A stretch of DNA of 64,000 bases from Pseudopithomyces maydicus (GCA_026873275.1 JANTUC010000012.1:1260001-1324000), one strand, 5' to 3'; counted from the first letter of the stretch, positions 10,329-23,122 are shown. The notes: generated by a model from the letters alone, not told the origin. A program made the numbers and translations.

Positions 10329-13300
10329 GGGGAGGAGGTGGGGAAATGAATGGAAGATGCATGTATGTGTGTGTCTGGTGAATTGAAAAGGAAGGCAGAG
10401 CCGTTCCTGAGTAGATGGGGATGCGAATGTGGATATGAGCGTGGATGGGAAAGGGCTATGGAGGCGCTGTGGATATATCCTGGCTGGAGAACAGTCTTTA
10501 CGGCAAATGTGCTTATCTTATTATTTTTTTTTTAATTTCCTATGTATTATGTACTCTACTACGTGCACGATTCGTGACCTTAGAAACGCGTGTGTGAGTG
10601 CGGATACTACTTCAAGTGATTTGCGTGGCGAAATGTATCGACGATCAGCTCCGGCAGCGTGGATCATGGGTATATATAGTGCCGAATTAGGACTCTGCTT
10701 ACGTCCCAATATGTGGGTGAAGGGCCGGTTAGGATATAAAGTTTGCATTAGCTTACACTAATCGACTACTCCAGAACCTAATCGGTACCCATTGGTTACG
10801 AGCTACGCATTCTACTATACTCAACACATGTATGTTTGTCCCACTTCAAGCTACCATATCGTATCCACGCATCAATCGAGAAGCTTTGCTGGAGCTACCA
10901 CGAAATTCAACTCCACTCCTCTTCTCATATACACTAACGTTTCATGGCAGTAGCACTGTATTTCTACACAAGTATCCGACAAGAAGAAGAAGAAGAAGAA
11001 GAAGAAGAAGAAGAAGAAGAAGAAGAAGAAGAAGAAGAAGAAGAAGAAGGAAATCTACAATTGTCTCTCTTCTCAGCCATCACAATAAGAACAACATACG
11101 AACTGCGTCTTGGATATTTCATCCCAGCTAACACCCACTCGATTGATTTTGGTGAAATTGCAAAAACAATGTATGAAGATTTCGTAATATCGACGTGATT
11201 ATTGTTCCAGTGGGCATGGCGATGAGTATTCATATACATCGAAGGAGAAGGAAGTAAGTAGTGCTTGGTACCTGGAAAAGCAGGACTGCAATAAAGCCGA
11301 ATCTTGCTACTAGATAAAATCAAGCATGTTCGAAGAAAGAAGGGAAATCGGTTTTCTGGTGAGTGTATCCAGCAGCTCTGGTGGAGTCCTTGCGAATGAA
11401 TCTACAGATAGGGTTCGATCTGGGTGGTGATTTCGAAGGGGAATCATTGATTTCGCATGAATATTCCGGACGTGTAGGCATGAATGCGGCTAAGAAACGC
11501 ATATTCTATGGCGGTTTAGACGTTCAAATTATCCCATAGTATGATTCCTATGAGACGGGTATCTAGCTGTTGACCTCTATGTTTAGCGGTCAGCTGTAGA
11601 ACTTAGTTTAAGCACGATTAAGGCTATGGCGGATATACACACATCGAGAAAGTTTATCTAAGAAACTACAGTGAGCAGTCCGCACTACCAACATCACTTG
11701 TTATACCTAATACGTGCAAAATCTCTTATGTAATGTCGTGCCCACCAGAAAAATATCATTCACACACGGATGTACTGCTTGAACAATTTTCACTACGACT
11801 CGCTCGAAAATCCGCAAAATTTATCATCAATTAAAACTAGAAAAACCCCTTTCTCATGATCTAAGCTGCGAGAAGCAAAAGACAATTCTGCTTTGGGTGC
11901 AGTCTCTTCAGGGTAAACAACGGCCTCGATGATGATGCGATAATATGAATTTGTATAAACCATCCCAACATATTCATCAATTACATTCATCCTTTCGTGT
12001 TTATTCGATTATATAGCTCTCCTTGTGTATGAATTCATTGAGTCGGGTTTGCCTTTGGCTGAAGTTGGCATGTCCGGTCTAGGTTCTTACGACGATATTC
12101 AAGACACCGATAGTTTATACGAAGCTGAAATGACTTGTCTGGATGCCATGCAAGTCAGCCGAGGAACCCAGTAGAGAGAGTTACTAAAAAGCTTCCAAAA
12201 TGAGACGACCTAAGGGTTGATAAGAAGGAACTCATAATATCCTCATAAACTCTGGACGTAGATTCCCGTCTTATGATACCACGACTATATAGCATCCCAT
12301 TGTCTTTCCCGATTCTCCCATTTCAAGTCCTCTGGGAAGTGGAACGGGAATTGTATTTATTTAATTACAGATACATTTATATATATGCAACCAGGGTTTC
12401 CACATGTCTATGTAGCAATGAAGAATTAGTAGGAGATGTCTGATGTACCAACACCCTGCTATTCACCTTGGCGTGGAGGGAACTGGAGAAGGATTCTTCT
12501 TCTTCTTCGTTTCTTCTCGTCCTCCTCTCGTCTTCCCCTCGATAAAACGATAAGATCAGAACGAAGAAGAAACTAACGGCTGGATATATACCATCCCCCG
12601 GAACCAAGTCGCATGAACTGAATGTAGATATACATATCCACACAAGGATGGCTTCAATTACTTCTCAATCATTTCAGCGCAACGCACACGAACTGCATAA
12701 AACGTTTCTCATTTTTTTCTTTGTGTTTAGTAGAATTTTCTTTCACAGCCCTGCACATGATCCACATCCACATTACACACACACTGCAATGACCGTGATC
12801 ACATGTCCTAGCTTAGCTACCTAACTAGCTAGCTAGCTGAATGCCTCTCCTTCACAGACATTCCCAGGTCCACGCAGTCAATGACCGCTTCACCCCTTGT
12901 CTCCTATAGACACCACCGAATAAGGCATGTACCATACCGTACCATACCATACCATACCGTGCGGTACCAACCCGTATACACAGTAAAAGCAAGCATACGC
13001 AGAGCCGCAGAACTGCGCCATACCCTCCCCTTATACCCAGGGATCCTGAAAAAAAAGGAAAAGAGAAAATGTAACGGGGGGCACATTGCCGCCAGGTATC
13101 ACAATCCACGAACCGATGGAAACTTCGAGGGACCAAGTAAAGCCAAAACGCCAAAACTGCCAGGAAAATGAAACACGACCGACAGACATGCCATGCAGCG
13201 CCGAGCCCATATGCAGATTTGCTCGATTTTTTGTTTCTTTCAATTGAGCAGAGGAGAAGCAGGGAGAGGTTGGAAAAAGCACGTGTGTATGTGTGTGTGA

Positions 13301-13435
13301 GTATGTAAGTGAGTCAGGAATTAATTTGATTTTTTTTTCTTTCGTTATCCCCATCCGGGGGGCTCGTTTTCATTTCACGGCCCCCAGAGCAAAGCAAAGC
13401 AAGCCAAGCATAGTCCGATGAAGCCCGAACTAGCA
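10329..13435. other. Gene-poor region, 3.1 kb
   Basis: No supported gene. The left part (10.3-11.0 kb) follows the rhodopsin-domain gene. A 69-bp AAG tract sits at 10981-11049. The stretch 11.3-12.5 kb is AT-richer with only short open frames. A CCATA-rich tandem patch lies at about 12931-12966. The right end would be the 3' flank of the permease gene. Confidence 0.5.
10981..11049. repeat. (AAG)23 microsatellite, 69 bp
   Basis: A perfect trinucleotide run of AAG on the plus strand, reading as poly-Lys, poly-Arg or poly-Glu in the three forward frames. Open frames across it are explained by the repeat itself, and I see no coding gene around it. It is a purine-only tract. Confidence 0.95.
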
Positions 13436-15359
13436 CTAGCAGAAGAACTTATATACCTTCTTCCACTTTGGCCAGTGCTTGCGCTCCTCGCGCTCCTCCT
13501 CGATGAGGGCCTCGAGATTGAGCTCGCGGATGCCCGTGTGGAGATCCATGTTGTAGGAGCGCACAGCGGAGGTGCGGTAGTACAACTTATAAGGGATGTA
13601 GAAGGCCAAGGTGACGGGGAGGGCGAGGTAGATCTGGAAGAAGCCTTCGAGGCGCTGCTTTGTGGTCTGCTCTGCGAAGCCGAGGGGCACGACGGCGACG
13701 TAGAATTGGCCGATGAGCACGATGATGTTGAAGGCGAAGCCGATCCAGGAGCCGATGACGCCGGGTTGCGATCTAAATGCCAGCTCGTCGAGTGTGTGTC
13801 CCTGGAGGTGCCAGCCTTTGCGGAAGCGAATGTGTGCGAAGCAGATGGATGCCCACGTGAAGACAGCGGATAGGGCGGAAAGCGCAAGAAGCCAGTTGAA
13901 GGTAGCTTGCTGTTTCTCCCGGTCGACACCAGCCATGAAGGCAAGGAGACCTAGACTAGAAGAAACGGCAATGGCAACGAGCGGACGACCCTGGCGATCG
14001 ATGTAGGCGAGCACCTTTGGGGCTTGGCTCTGTTCTGCAAGGGCCGCGAGCGTACGACTAGAGCCGTAAATAGCGGAGTTGCCAACGGACAAGACAGCAA
14101 TCATGATGACAGCGTTGAAAACGGAAGGTAGGACGTCGATGCCGGCGTTGTTGATTGCGATGACAAAAGGAGATGTGACGGTGTCGGCGTCGCGCTCGTT
14201 CTCTTTCTGCAGGAGCTCCTTGGTGGTGTAAGGCACAAGGAGGCCCACGATGAAGAGGGAAACGACGTAGAAAAGGGTGATGCGCCAGAACACCTGCTTG
14301 ACTGCGGTTGGGAGCGACTTGCGGGGATTGGCTGTCTCAGCAGCAGCGAGGCCGACAAGCTCGGTTCCGGAGAAGGCAAAGGCGGCGTTGACAAAGGTAC
14401 CACAGAAGCCCTTGAAGCCGTTGTTAAAAGCTCCAGGATCGCGCCAGTACTTGAAGCCGATGTACTCTCCATTAGGTCCTCCACCAATGTTAATGATGAT
14501 GCCTAGGATGACGAAACCAACGACGGCGGCGACTTTGATGATGGCAAATATGAACTCGGCCTCTCCGTAGCCCTTGACACCGAACAGGTTGATGCCCACG
14601 ATGAGAGTCAGGAAGACTGCGACCCAGGCGTTGTTGTTGACGGCGCCGTGGTTCCAGAAGCTGATGGTGTAGGTTGCAGCGACGATCTCCAGTGGCAGTA
14701 CTACAAGCCATTGGAGGGCATAGCTGTATGAGTCAGCACACATGAGCGTTGGAGAGAGGTGAGATGGCTGCTCACTTCCAACCCATAGCAAATCCCCAGG
14801 CAGGGTCGATGAAACGAGTCGAGTAGGCCGAGAATGATCCAGCAACGGGGAAGAGCACGGCCATTTCACCGAGGGCGTGCACCGTGCAGTACATGCCGAT
14901 GCCGACCAGACAGTAGGAAATGACGAGCGAAGCAGGACCAGCAGCGGCGAGCACCTGACCGGAACCGACGAACAGTCCCGTACCTGGGTGGCGGTTAGAA
15001 AGAAGGTTCCAAAAGCAAATCCCAAGTGCCAGGTACGGGGTAGGTTGGGGCTAGCGATGACAAGACGTACCTATGCTGCCGCCAATGGCAATCATCTGCA
15101 AATGCCTGCCCTTGAGACGGCGCGCCAGCGGGGAGTTGGCCGTATTGGCGGCGGCGCTCTCGACATCGAAGACCTTGCCGTCGGTGGTGACGGTGGTCTT
15201 TGGGGTCATGGTCATGTTGGGGTCGCGCTTGAAGCTATCAAGGACGCGCCGGCCGATGCCATCCCGGTGCACTGAGGACTCGCCATAGTAGGATGCCGTC
15301 TGCGACTCCCGTCCGAAGCTCTTCTCGGTGCGGTAGTCGTCGTCGTCGTTGAAGGCCAT
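13436..15359 (-). CDS. Amino-acid permease (YAT/AAT family)
   Basis: Plasma-membrane amino-acid transporter of the fungal amino-acid permease family, with about 12 membrane helices; the exact substrate is not readable. Exons are 15071-15359, 14776-14983 and 13436-14723 (introns 87 and 52 nt, in phase), giving 594 residues. Start chosen at MAFNDDDDYRTEKSFG; an upstream in-frame Met would add 59 residues and is less likely. The N-terminal tail is hydrophilic. TM1 carries LKGRHLQMIAIGGSIGTGLF, the family signature. It continues with GEMAVLFPVAGSFSAYSTRF, GWNYALQWLVVLPLE, and FVNAAFAFSGTELVGLAAAE. The C-terminus is charged and ends in an aromatic Lys-Phe-Phe-Cys. The gene is intact, with a 4-kb gene-free upstream region. 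Confidence 0.93.
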
Positions 15360-15670
15360 GGTTGCGTGGAGGGCCTGGCGGGCAGGTGCGGAGTAGGTCC
15401 TCGTGCAGGCAGACGGCGGTGGAAGGCGCAGAGGCCTGGTTAGGGTGGTGAGAGAACGCAGCGGGGGCTGCAAGGTCTGGCGGTGCGGTGTTGGATTTCG
15501 GGTGAATGTGAATTGTGGTGTGTTGGGGGCGGGCAAGCTTATGGGGTGGAGGCAGTAGCCGGGGTAGCGGTCAGGACCCCATGCGTGCTTACGGCAAAGA
15601 TAGCAGCTGGGCAGGCATGTCCAGATTGGCAGCAGCAGCGTCTGGGCCGTTAGGCGCGAGGAGGGTCGGG

Positions 15671-15696
15671 TTCAGGTTAGGGTTAGGGATTAGGGA
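15671..15696. repeat. Short interstitial TTAGGG-like repeat
   Basis: About four imperfect tandem units of the TTAGGG type, two of them perfect and two with an inserted A. TTAGGG is the usual telomere unit in filamentous fungi. The array is far too short for a chromosome end, so it is an interstitial telomere-like patch or a Tbf1/Rap1-like binding site. Confidence 0.55.
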
Positions 15697-16440
15697 TTCA
15701 GTAGACGCGGGCGACACGGGTTTGGGGCTCGAGTGAGACTCGCGGCGCAACAGCGATTTGCAATCTGGGAGCGCGCACACGGCCATGTGGTCGCGGAGGG
15801 CATAGCGCACACAGCGGCCGTGACTCGGGGGCGCTCTCTGGGGATGTGTGAGGGCGGTGGCGCGCCGTGGACAGTCCCCTCCATCCCTCCCCCATGGCCC
15901 ATCGCAGACGATCGCGAGCGAAATGGCGACATGAGCCAATGCCGGCGACTCGGGCCCCAATGCAGGGATCAGAGGAGTGCGCATTGGCCGCGCCTGTCAC
16001 TCCATTGCGCCGGACTCCACAGTGCCATTGCCAGTGCCATACTGTATCTAGTCTCGCTGGGCTGCCTCTTTGCTTTGCTTCGCAGCAGCCACGGGCGACG
16101 CGCCATGGCGGCGACAGCACAAAGACGCCGTTGCTGTTATCTCGTCCCGCGCCCCTCACGCCATCATCGCGCCTGCCTGCCTCGGCCGTGAGGACAGTGG
16201 CGCCTTCTAGAAGAGCGCCAGCCCACGCACGGGCCACAGCGTTATCAATTGTCGCATGCCCAAGGGCTCCCCTGCCCTCACGGCTCCCGTCTGTCGTGTG
16301 CTCGCAGCACCACCTGGGCACCGCCTTCACATACATCCCGCATCCCCAACGCCTACCCGCAGCTGCCACTCCACGCCGACGTGTACTGTCAACCGCCCTC
16401 ACTGGTCCCAGCCTGTCGACGTCACCCCGACCGGCCACCA

Positions 16441-16470
16441 TGCCCACGCCTGCCCACGCCTGCCCACGCC
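16441..16470. repeat. 10-bp tandem repeat, three copies
   Basis: Three perfect copies of a 10-bp unit (tgcccacgcc) in a C-rich, non-coding stretch. It partly explains the long open frame in that region. Confidence 0.85.
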
Positions 16471-19257
16471 CTGCTGCCCTCCCATTGGCCCGTAGACGGA
16501 TGCACCGCTTTAGCCAATGCTCGTCCTCGCTCCCACCGCCAATGCCATTCCGTCCTCTGCTCCTTGTGCTGCTCCAATCACCCCGGCGCCCAGGACATCG
16601 CGAGGTGAGCAGCAAGTGTAAACGGTTAATGCTTCACCCAGCCGCCTTCGTCTCCCCCAGCCACTGCCATGTGATTTGAATCCACAAATAATCTCTAATA
16701 CGCCTGGCCGCGCCTGCAATGCATGCGTCTATACGGAATAGCGGGTTACCTTCTGAGACGACGCTGCTCCTCTCTCGTTCCCAGCCCAACCGTATATTGC
16801 GCGCTGTACCACTAGGGCTGAATCTGCATCTATTTTCGCACTGGTGAAATTCATGCATACTTCGCGAACCTCGCCTACATGCACCTGTCAGGTACCACTA
16901 TAACCTGCGAATTACACCATCCCCCCACACTGCAATCCATATTGCCCCGACGAGCTCGTGCAAGCGACAAATTTCCGCCTTTCTCGTAAGCTCAACAAAT
17001 CTGCAGTCTGTCCTCATGCGCCTCGGTCCGCTGCTCCAACACGAGTCCACTCGCTCACCATGCATCCGAGGAGCCGTCCCGTCCTACAACGGCTTACGCC
17101 CAGGCAACACAGCTCCAGCCGAACCCGACCTCTTGTGCGAGCCTGAGCATTACCCGTGTCGGGTAAACTGCCTTCCAGCTCAAATCCAGCGGTGAGAACC
17201 TACGTATCGCCAGTACGTCTGACGAAACCATCACCCTCTCCTGCGTCGGCCGGCTCCAGACCCATTATCTCGATACCCCACTATCAGATGTCTCTGTTGA
17301 TAGCCCGCGTGGTGGAGCGGGCGTGAGGACGCTCGAACCTCCTTCCTCTTTCGGCCGCGAGTCGAAGCCACCGCTAACACGCTGCATGAGTGCTAGCACT
17401 GGATTCGACCACCGCAAGCCTCTTCCGCGACCGTAACGTCTTCGTAGTCATCTTGCCGTGTGTGCGCCTCAGGCGTACCGTCGTTCTCTCGGACGGGCCC
17501 GAGGCATGTCAGCATAGGGGTCTCTGCCGCTGACGTGAACTCGATCTACGAACCCACAATATCACGTACAAACATTTGTCTCGCGCAAGACAAGCCAGTG
17601 TCTTCGTCTTCAGTGTTACCGCAACACAGTTCGCCGTCATCCACCTACATGCTCGTATACGTTGCTCACTGTCGTCTCATCCGTTTCCCCATCGATCGAT
17701 CTGTTTGAAACCAGAGAAAAACAAAACCCGATCACCATGCTAGAAACGCATTGTTTCCGAAACCCGTACCAAGCTCCTCGCTCGTTTCTTTCCCTGCCGG
17801 CATTCCGCACATCTTCACCCAGCTTCCTATCCTCCACAGTGTTATCCCTTTCTTCTCCACACAAATCCTTCCGGCTATGCCGTCCATGCGCTCTTCGGCT
17901 CCTTCCTCACGTGGCAATGACACTCGGTCACGGCGCACGTGCACCACACATGCCCGTACGCACATGCGTACTGCATCTCGCGTATCGCCATGTACGTGCT
18001 TCCCAAAAGGTAAGGTGCAATGAAGCGAGCGCGGCGTGAAGAGGGCGATGGGAAAAATTCATCCATCTATTAAATACATCTGTGGACCCGATGTCCTATG
18101 GACGCGAGACACGAGGGGTCCTCTCCGTGTTGTGCTTATGGAACGTCGATCGCCATTTAGTCGCTCGTCATTGTCTTGGGTGATGGCGATCTCGGACACA
18201 GATGTAGGCTGGAGTGCCCGAGCAATGTCACCGTTCACAAGTGTGGGTATTGTGGGACGCGTGGGACGATTGTGGCGGTTGGGGGTGGATGTGGGTGGAT
18301 GTGGGTGGCGGTTGGATGTGTAGCGAGAACGAGAGAGCTTATAGACACCACGTAGAGGAGTGGCTTGATCTTGCTCACGTGGTGTTAGTAGTACCTAGGT
18401 AGTTTGTTGTCGTGCAATCACATCTAGTACTCCGGGAACGATGGTGTCGATAATGAGGAGCGAGGGCATTGCATCGGGTGTAGATTTTTGGCTTTGTCGC
18501 GTGAAAGGGGGCATGGTAGCTTCGAAGTAGAGGGAGTCGAGACGACTTGCAGTAGACACGCATGTTGGGTAGGATTTTCAAAAGGTAGTTGAATGAACAT
18601 AGTCTTTACGTTTCTCTTTCCTCGGTCTATACATGTACATGTACACTCCTTCCCATCCTTCCACACCTATCTGAATCTCGGTAGACACTATGATGCCCAT
18701 CCTACTAATGCACCTATCAATTCCTGTACGCTTTTAGACTTCGAAATCTTCGCCTCTGCTCACACATTAGCTACGCACACAACCCTCTCCTTGTCCTATG
18801 TTATAAGCTTCATTCCCACCATTTGTCACTTGGGCCTCGTACTCCCCCTGACCGTAATCTCCCTGCACAGCTTAGATCACAGTATCAATCGCGCCCCTAC
18901 TTCACCTCAATCCTACGCGACAATACTTCACATACGCACAATCCATAGTTAATACACGCGTCACAAACACCCCATGGATATATTCCTATTCCTATCCCCA
19001 TTCCTACCCATACATATATGTATGCACCCCACACACATCACCTCTCATACACACATCGATACACCCAACCCCACGTTTGATATACATACCTACAGCTATA
19101 CTCCTCCCCACCTCCATTTTCACCCACTCACCCACCAAGCCACCAAAATTACACACAAAGGTTAAAAAAAATAAACATAAAAGTTAAACATGAACATAAG
19201 AAAAAGGTGCCGAATCGCACGGCTATTCGACGAACTGAAGTAGCGAAAACGCTTGAA

Positions 19258-19313
19258 GCCAAACCAAACCAAACCAAGCCATACCAATCCAAGCCAATCC
19301 AAGCCAAAACCAA
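19258..19313. repeat. Imperfect CCAA-rich tandem patch
   Basis: Alternating units of the caaac / ccaag / ccaat type over about 55 bp, in the probable 3' UTR of the kinase gene. No function can be assigned. Confidence 0.6.
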
Positions 19314-19664
19314 GCATAATCTATACGTGCGTTCGCAGAAGGGGAAAAGAAGCAAAGAAAAGGGGTGTGTATGAAAAGAAAATATAAGAAGGAAGAATAG
19401 AAAAGAACAAAAGTTTAGGCCGTTTGAGGAAGGAGGGAGAGGCGGAGGGGGAAAGGGAAGGGCGAAGCCTTGTATCTCAGGGAGAAAAAAGCAGGTGTGT
19501 GCTGTGAAAAAAACAAGAACACATTAACGTCGCCCACCCACTCGCCCTTGTAGGCCTCGCATCTACTCTTCCCTTCTCATCCCTTCATCTCTCCTACACC
19601 TCTCCACATCCCATCACATTACCTCACCCCTTCTTCTCCCCCTTCCCAGGCTCCTCCTCCTCCA

Positions 19665-22399
19665 TCAACCTCCCCAGCAACAACTCCCCCTCACCGCCTC
19701 CTCCTGCAACCCCAACCCCTTCGCCCCCTCTCTCTCCTTCCCCTTCGTCTCCGTCTCCGCCTCCCCCTCACTCTCCTCCTCAACCACCTCCTCACACCCC
19801 CCAATAACCGGGCTAAACTCCTCCACCTCCTCAATCTCTTCCTCCTCCTCCTCTTCCTCCTCCTCCGTAATCCCCATAATCTCACCACTCCTCCTCCCCT
19901 GCACGCTCGCGCCCCTACTCCCCGCCCCTCCATCGCTGTAGTTCCTCTGCCTCGGCGGGCCGGACCCGCCCTGCGTCCCCAGCGCCAACATGGGCCCCTT
20001 GAACGGACTCCGCTTGCGCTTCGCAAAGATGAGGCCCGGCGACGGCGGCGGCTGCTGTCCGAATGCGGCGCCGCCCTCGCTGAGGGCGCCGCGGACGGCG
20101 AGGCCGAGGCGCAGGTTGGACGGGAAGGAGGCGTTTGTGGGCGTAGCGGGGAGGACTTTGACGGAGGCGTGGGGGGATTTCGGGAGGTTGGGTTTGTGCG
20201 AGGAGACGGAGATGGAGGGGGAGGTTATGCTGATGGAGGAGGTGGAGGAGGCTTTGGAGTGGGTGTGGTGGTGGTGTGGCATGGAGCGGATGGAGGAGAT
20301 GGAGGAGGAGGTTGATTTGCGGCCGCGGAGGCCGCCCGAGGAGCGGCGGTAGCTGGAGCGGGGGTGAGTGGGGAGGGGGAGACGGAGAGGCGTTTTGAGG
20401 AGGAGGAGACGCGGGGGCGGGAGGTGACGTGTGTGGAGGGCGTGGTTCCGACGTGGTGCGCGTGGACGCTTTCTCTCCGGTTTGCATTGCTTGCTCTGCG
20501 TTTTGTGTCGGGAAAACTGGCTTCGGGCTGCGAAGTGGGTGATTTGGCGGAGGAGGGTTTGGATCCCCCGGGGGAGCGTGCACGTTTGGAGGTCTCTTTG
20601 ATCCAGTTGCGGAGGGCGGCTAGGTGGTTCATGAAAGGTGGGTGGTACTTCCGCCGGCCTTTGGGGACGAATCCGTTGGGGCTCAGGAGGTCCGGGTTCG
20701 TGGACACTACTTGAAGCATGCTTGCTTGGGAACGTCTTCGCATCATCTCTTTGGGTGGTGGTGCGGGGCGAGAGGATGAGCCCGAAGAACGTATGCGGTC
20801 TTTTGGCACGGGAGGTGGGGGCAAGTCCGCGCCGGGCTCAGGTGAGTGTCCAGATTCGGGGAGTTGTGGAAGATCAGGTGGCACACCTATCAAAGTTAGT
20901 GTGAGATAGTCAAATACGGTGATGTTCTCACCATGTAGACTGCTGCGGTTCCTAGCCCTCCCACGACTCTTCGGCGGTTCAAGACCTGAGTGGTGGCCTT
21001 CTTCGTCCGCTTCCCGTATCGTAGGCGCGAGCTTGTCCAAGCGACTGCTCGCAGCACTCAGGCGCCTCAGACTCTTGGCTTCTGCCTCTCTTTCTTTGCG
21101 TTTTCGCTCTCTTCTCCTAGCTTTCCTTTCTTCTTTTTCCAGTAGCAATGCCCACCAGCCAGCCAGCGCATCGCATCGTTGGGCAAGAACATTTTCAATT
21201 ATGGTATCCATATCGACTCCGGCCGCGCGCATGCGATGCAACACCTCCTTCTCCAATTCAGTTGAAAACGGATCCGGCTGCTTCAACTTCAAAATTTCCT
21301 GCTGTCTCGGTGCACCTTCGGATAGCCATGGATTTTGCAAAATATCCGCCAGCGTTGGTCTCAGTATAGGGCGTTTACTCAGTAAGCTCTGGCACAGGTC
21401 CTTTGCCTGTGGAGGGAAGTTATCCGGGTATTTCGGTTCCTCTTTTAGAATCCTCGTCTTGGTAACCATCTCGTTGTCGTCGTCGAAGGGCAGCTCGCCC
21501 ACCAAGAGCGCGTAAAGAATGATGCCCAGACTCCACACGTCTACTTTCTCGCCTGCATATTTCTCGCCCTTGAGCATCTCGGGTGCGCTGTAGCACACGG
21601 TGCCGCACCATGTCTGCAGATAGTTGGATTTGCCCTCGTATTCGCGCGTGAAGCCAAAGTCGACGAGCTTCACGTTCTCGTACTTGTCGAGCAGGATGTT
21701 TTCGAGCTTAAGGTCGCGGTGGACGCAGGACTTGTTGTGGACGTAGGTGACGGCGCCGACAAGCTGGGTGAAGATCCGCTGGACCTTGGAGGGTTCGAGG
21801 GCGCCATGTGCAAGGAGGTAATTGTACAGCTCATCGCCTGTGTGTGGTCAGATGTGCCAGCTCAATCTGGGGTGCCGCGTCATACCGGGACAGTATTCCA
21901 AGACCAGCCAGACCAGCTCCTCGGTGACTATGACCTCGTATAGCCTCGCAATGTGCGGATGGATGAATTGGCGGTGGTGGTGGATCTCGCGGGCGAGGTT
22001 CGCATCGTCCTTCTTCGCCGACTTGAGCACGACCTGGACGGCGTCAGTTTGGGCTTCGTGCGGGGCAAGGTAGCACGCACCTTGGAGCCATTGGTGAGCT
22101 TGTGGGAGGCCAAATAGACCTTTCCGAAGCTTCCCTTGCCTATTAGTCGTCCGAGGGTGTAGTTGCCGACGTTCTTCAGGTCCGGAGCGGAGAATTCACT
22201 GGGCCGGGCGCATCAGTATCTGGGACGGCAAGGGGGCGGCAGGCGGGGCGTGGGCTTACTCGAGGAGCTGCTTGTACGAGTTTGCAAGTTGCTAGGCGGG
22301 TCAGCAAAGAAGGTTGGAGAAAAGGCGGCGCCCTGGATGGAGGCGCACCTTCTTCCGCTGGGCCTGCACTTCAGCCTGGGCGCGGATGCTCGACTGCAT
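19665..22399 (-). CDS. Serine/threonine protein kinase, CAMK/SNF1-like (frameshifted in this sequence)
   Basis: Cytosolic protein kinase, probably the filamentous-fungal relative of yeast Ypl150w. Exons: 22349-22399, 22260-22291, 22081-22198, 21886-22033, 20932-21837 and 19665-20886. The start (MQSSIRAQAEVQAQRKK) is provisional; a Gly-Thr-rich open frame further upstream could belong to it. Visible motifs are GKGSFG (residues 48-53), VVLK (Lys71), HRDLKLEN (156-163), DFG (176-178) and SAPEML. A long basic, Ser/Pro-rich tail follows with an acidic Glu run. The 45-nt intron 20887-20931 keeps the frame if retained. The frame breaks at a G5 run (20360-20364), where one extra base rejoins SPLTP to RSSYRRSSGG. 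A second break at C5 19686-19690 is likely; repairing it extends the C-terminus to a stop at 19624, giving 839 instead of 825 residues. Confidence 0.87.
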
Positions 22400-23122
22400 C
22401 GATGGCTCGGTGACAGGCGCAGCGTCATCTACGGGCGCAGGACCATCAAAGCAGGCGCGTGGGGATGGCCGGCCAGCCTGCCTGTGCCAGTGCCTGAGCC
22501 TGTGCCTGTGCCTGAGCCTGTGCCTGAGCCTGAGCTTGTGCCAGTGCCAGTGCCTGTTCCAGTGCCTATGCGTGCTACCGGGCGCGGGCGCGGGCGTGTG
22601 GAGTGGCTAGAGGAGGAAGAATAAGTCCAAGCAACGGCGTGCGGGCTCCAGCGCAGAGGAAGCGAAAGCCGCGGGGCGCAATGGGGGAATGGCAAAAAGA
22701 ATCGGCTGGCTGCGCTCGCTCTGCATGCTCTCCTGAGAGTTGAGGTGATGCTGCGCCGGATGGTACGCTAAGTGGCCAGCCCTGGAGAATCCCTGCGTCG
22801 ATCTCCGAACAGACGGCAACACCGTCTATCTTTAGGGCGCTCCCGTGAACAGCTCTGCTAGTTCGCCTCCATCGTCACACGCACGTGTCTCTTCCAAGGC
22901 TCCTCTCGTGTCATTAGGATCGATAGATGCATACTACAGGCCTACTGTACAATCGTACACTCGTTACCCGCGGGGGATCTCCCCACGTCCGCCGGAACCC
23001 GCCCGGGGGCCATCCAACCTATATAAACGCCGCAGAACTCCAGACCATATGTACACATGTGTATATGAACGAAACGAACAGGCTTTGCGCCCAGGGTATA
23101 CCGGCCTCTATCTCACATGCAC
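22400..23122. other. Kinase upstream region with Gly-Thr-type coding repeat
   Basis: Contains a 6-bp-periodic tract at about 22479-22575 that reads as Gly-Thr/Gly-Ser repeats on the minus strand. It is open back to an ATG at 22695. One extra base in a short G4 run near 22461-22464 would fuse it to the kinase frame, so it may be the true kinase N-terminus. The remainder is flanking DNA between the kinase start and the end of the MDM31-like gene. Confidence 0.45.

Larger units (their letters stand above)
15360..19623. other. Long gene-poor region, 4.3 kb, upstream of the permease gene
   Basis: No supported gene. From 15.7 to 16.7 kb both strands carry long open frames (305 codons minus, 270 codons plus), but they overlap each other and look like products of GC-rich composition. 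A short TTAGGG-like patch is at 15671-15696 and a 10-bp tandem repeat (three copies) at 16441-16470. From about 18.6 to 19.15 kb the plus strand is C-rich and G-poor; after 19.15 kb it becomes A/G-rich, consistent with the 3' UTR of the kinase gene on the minus strand. Confidence 0.5.

Noticed and set aside
10832..11198. Plus-strand open frames with poly-Arg or poly-Glu
   Set aside because: Created by the AAG microsatellite; no flanking protein-like sequence.
15698..16679. Overlapping 305-codon (minus) and 270-codon (plus) open frames
   Set aside because: They oppose each other over the same DNA, lack domains and splice context, and partly rest on a tandem repeat; GC-rich composition explains them.
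17290..17420. tRNA-like B-box words (gttcga) in the long intergenic region
   Set aside because: No matching D-arm, anticodon stem or acceptor pairing could be found on either strand.
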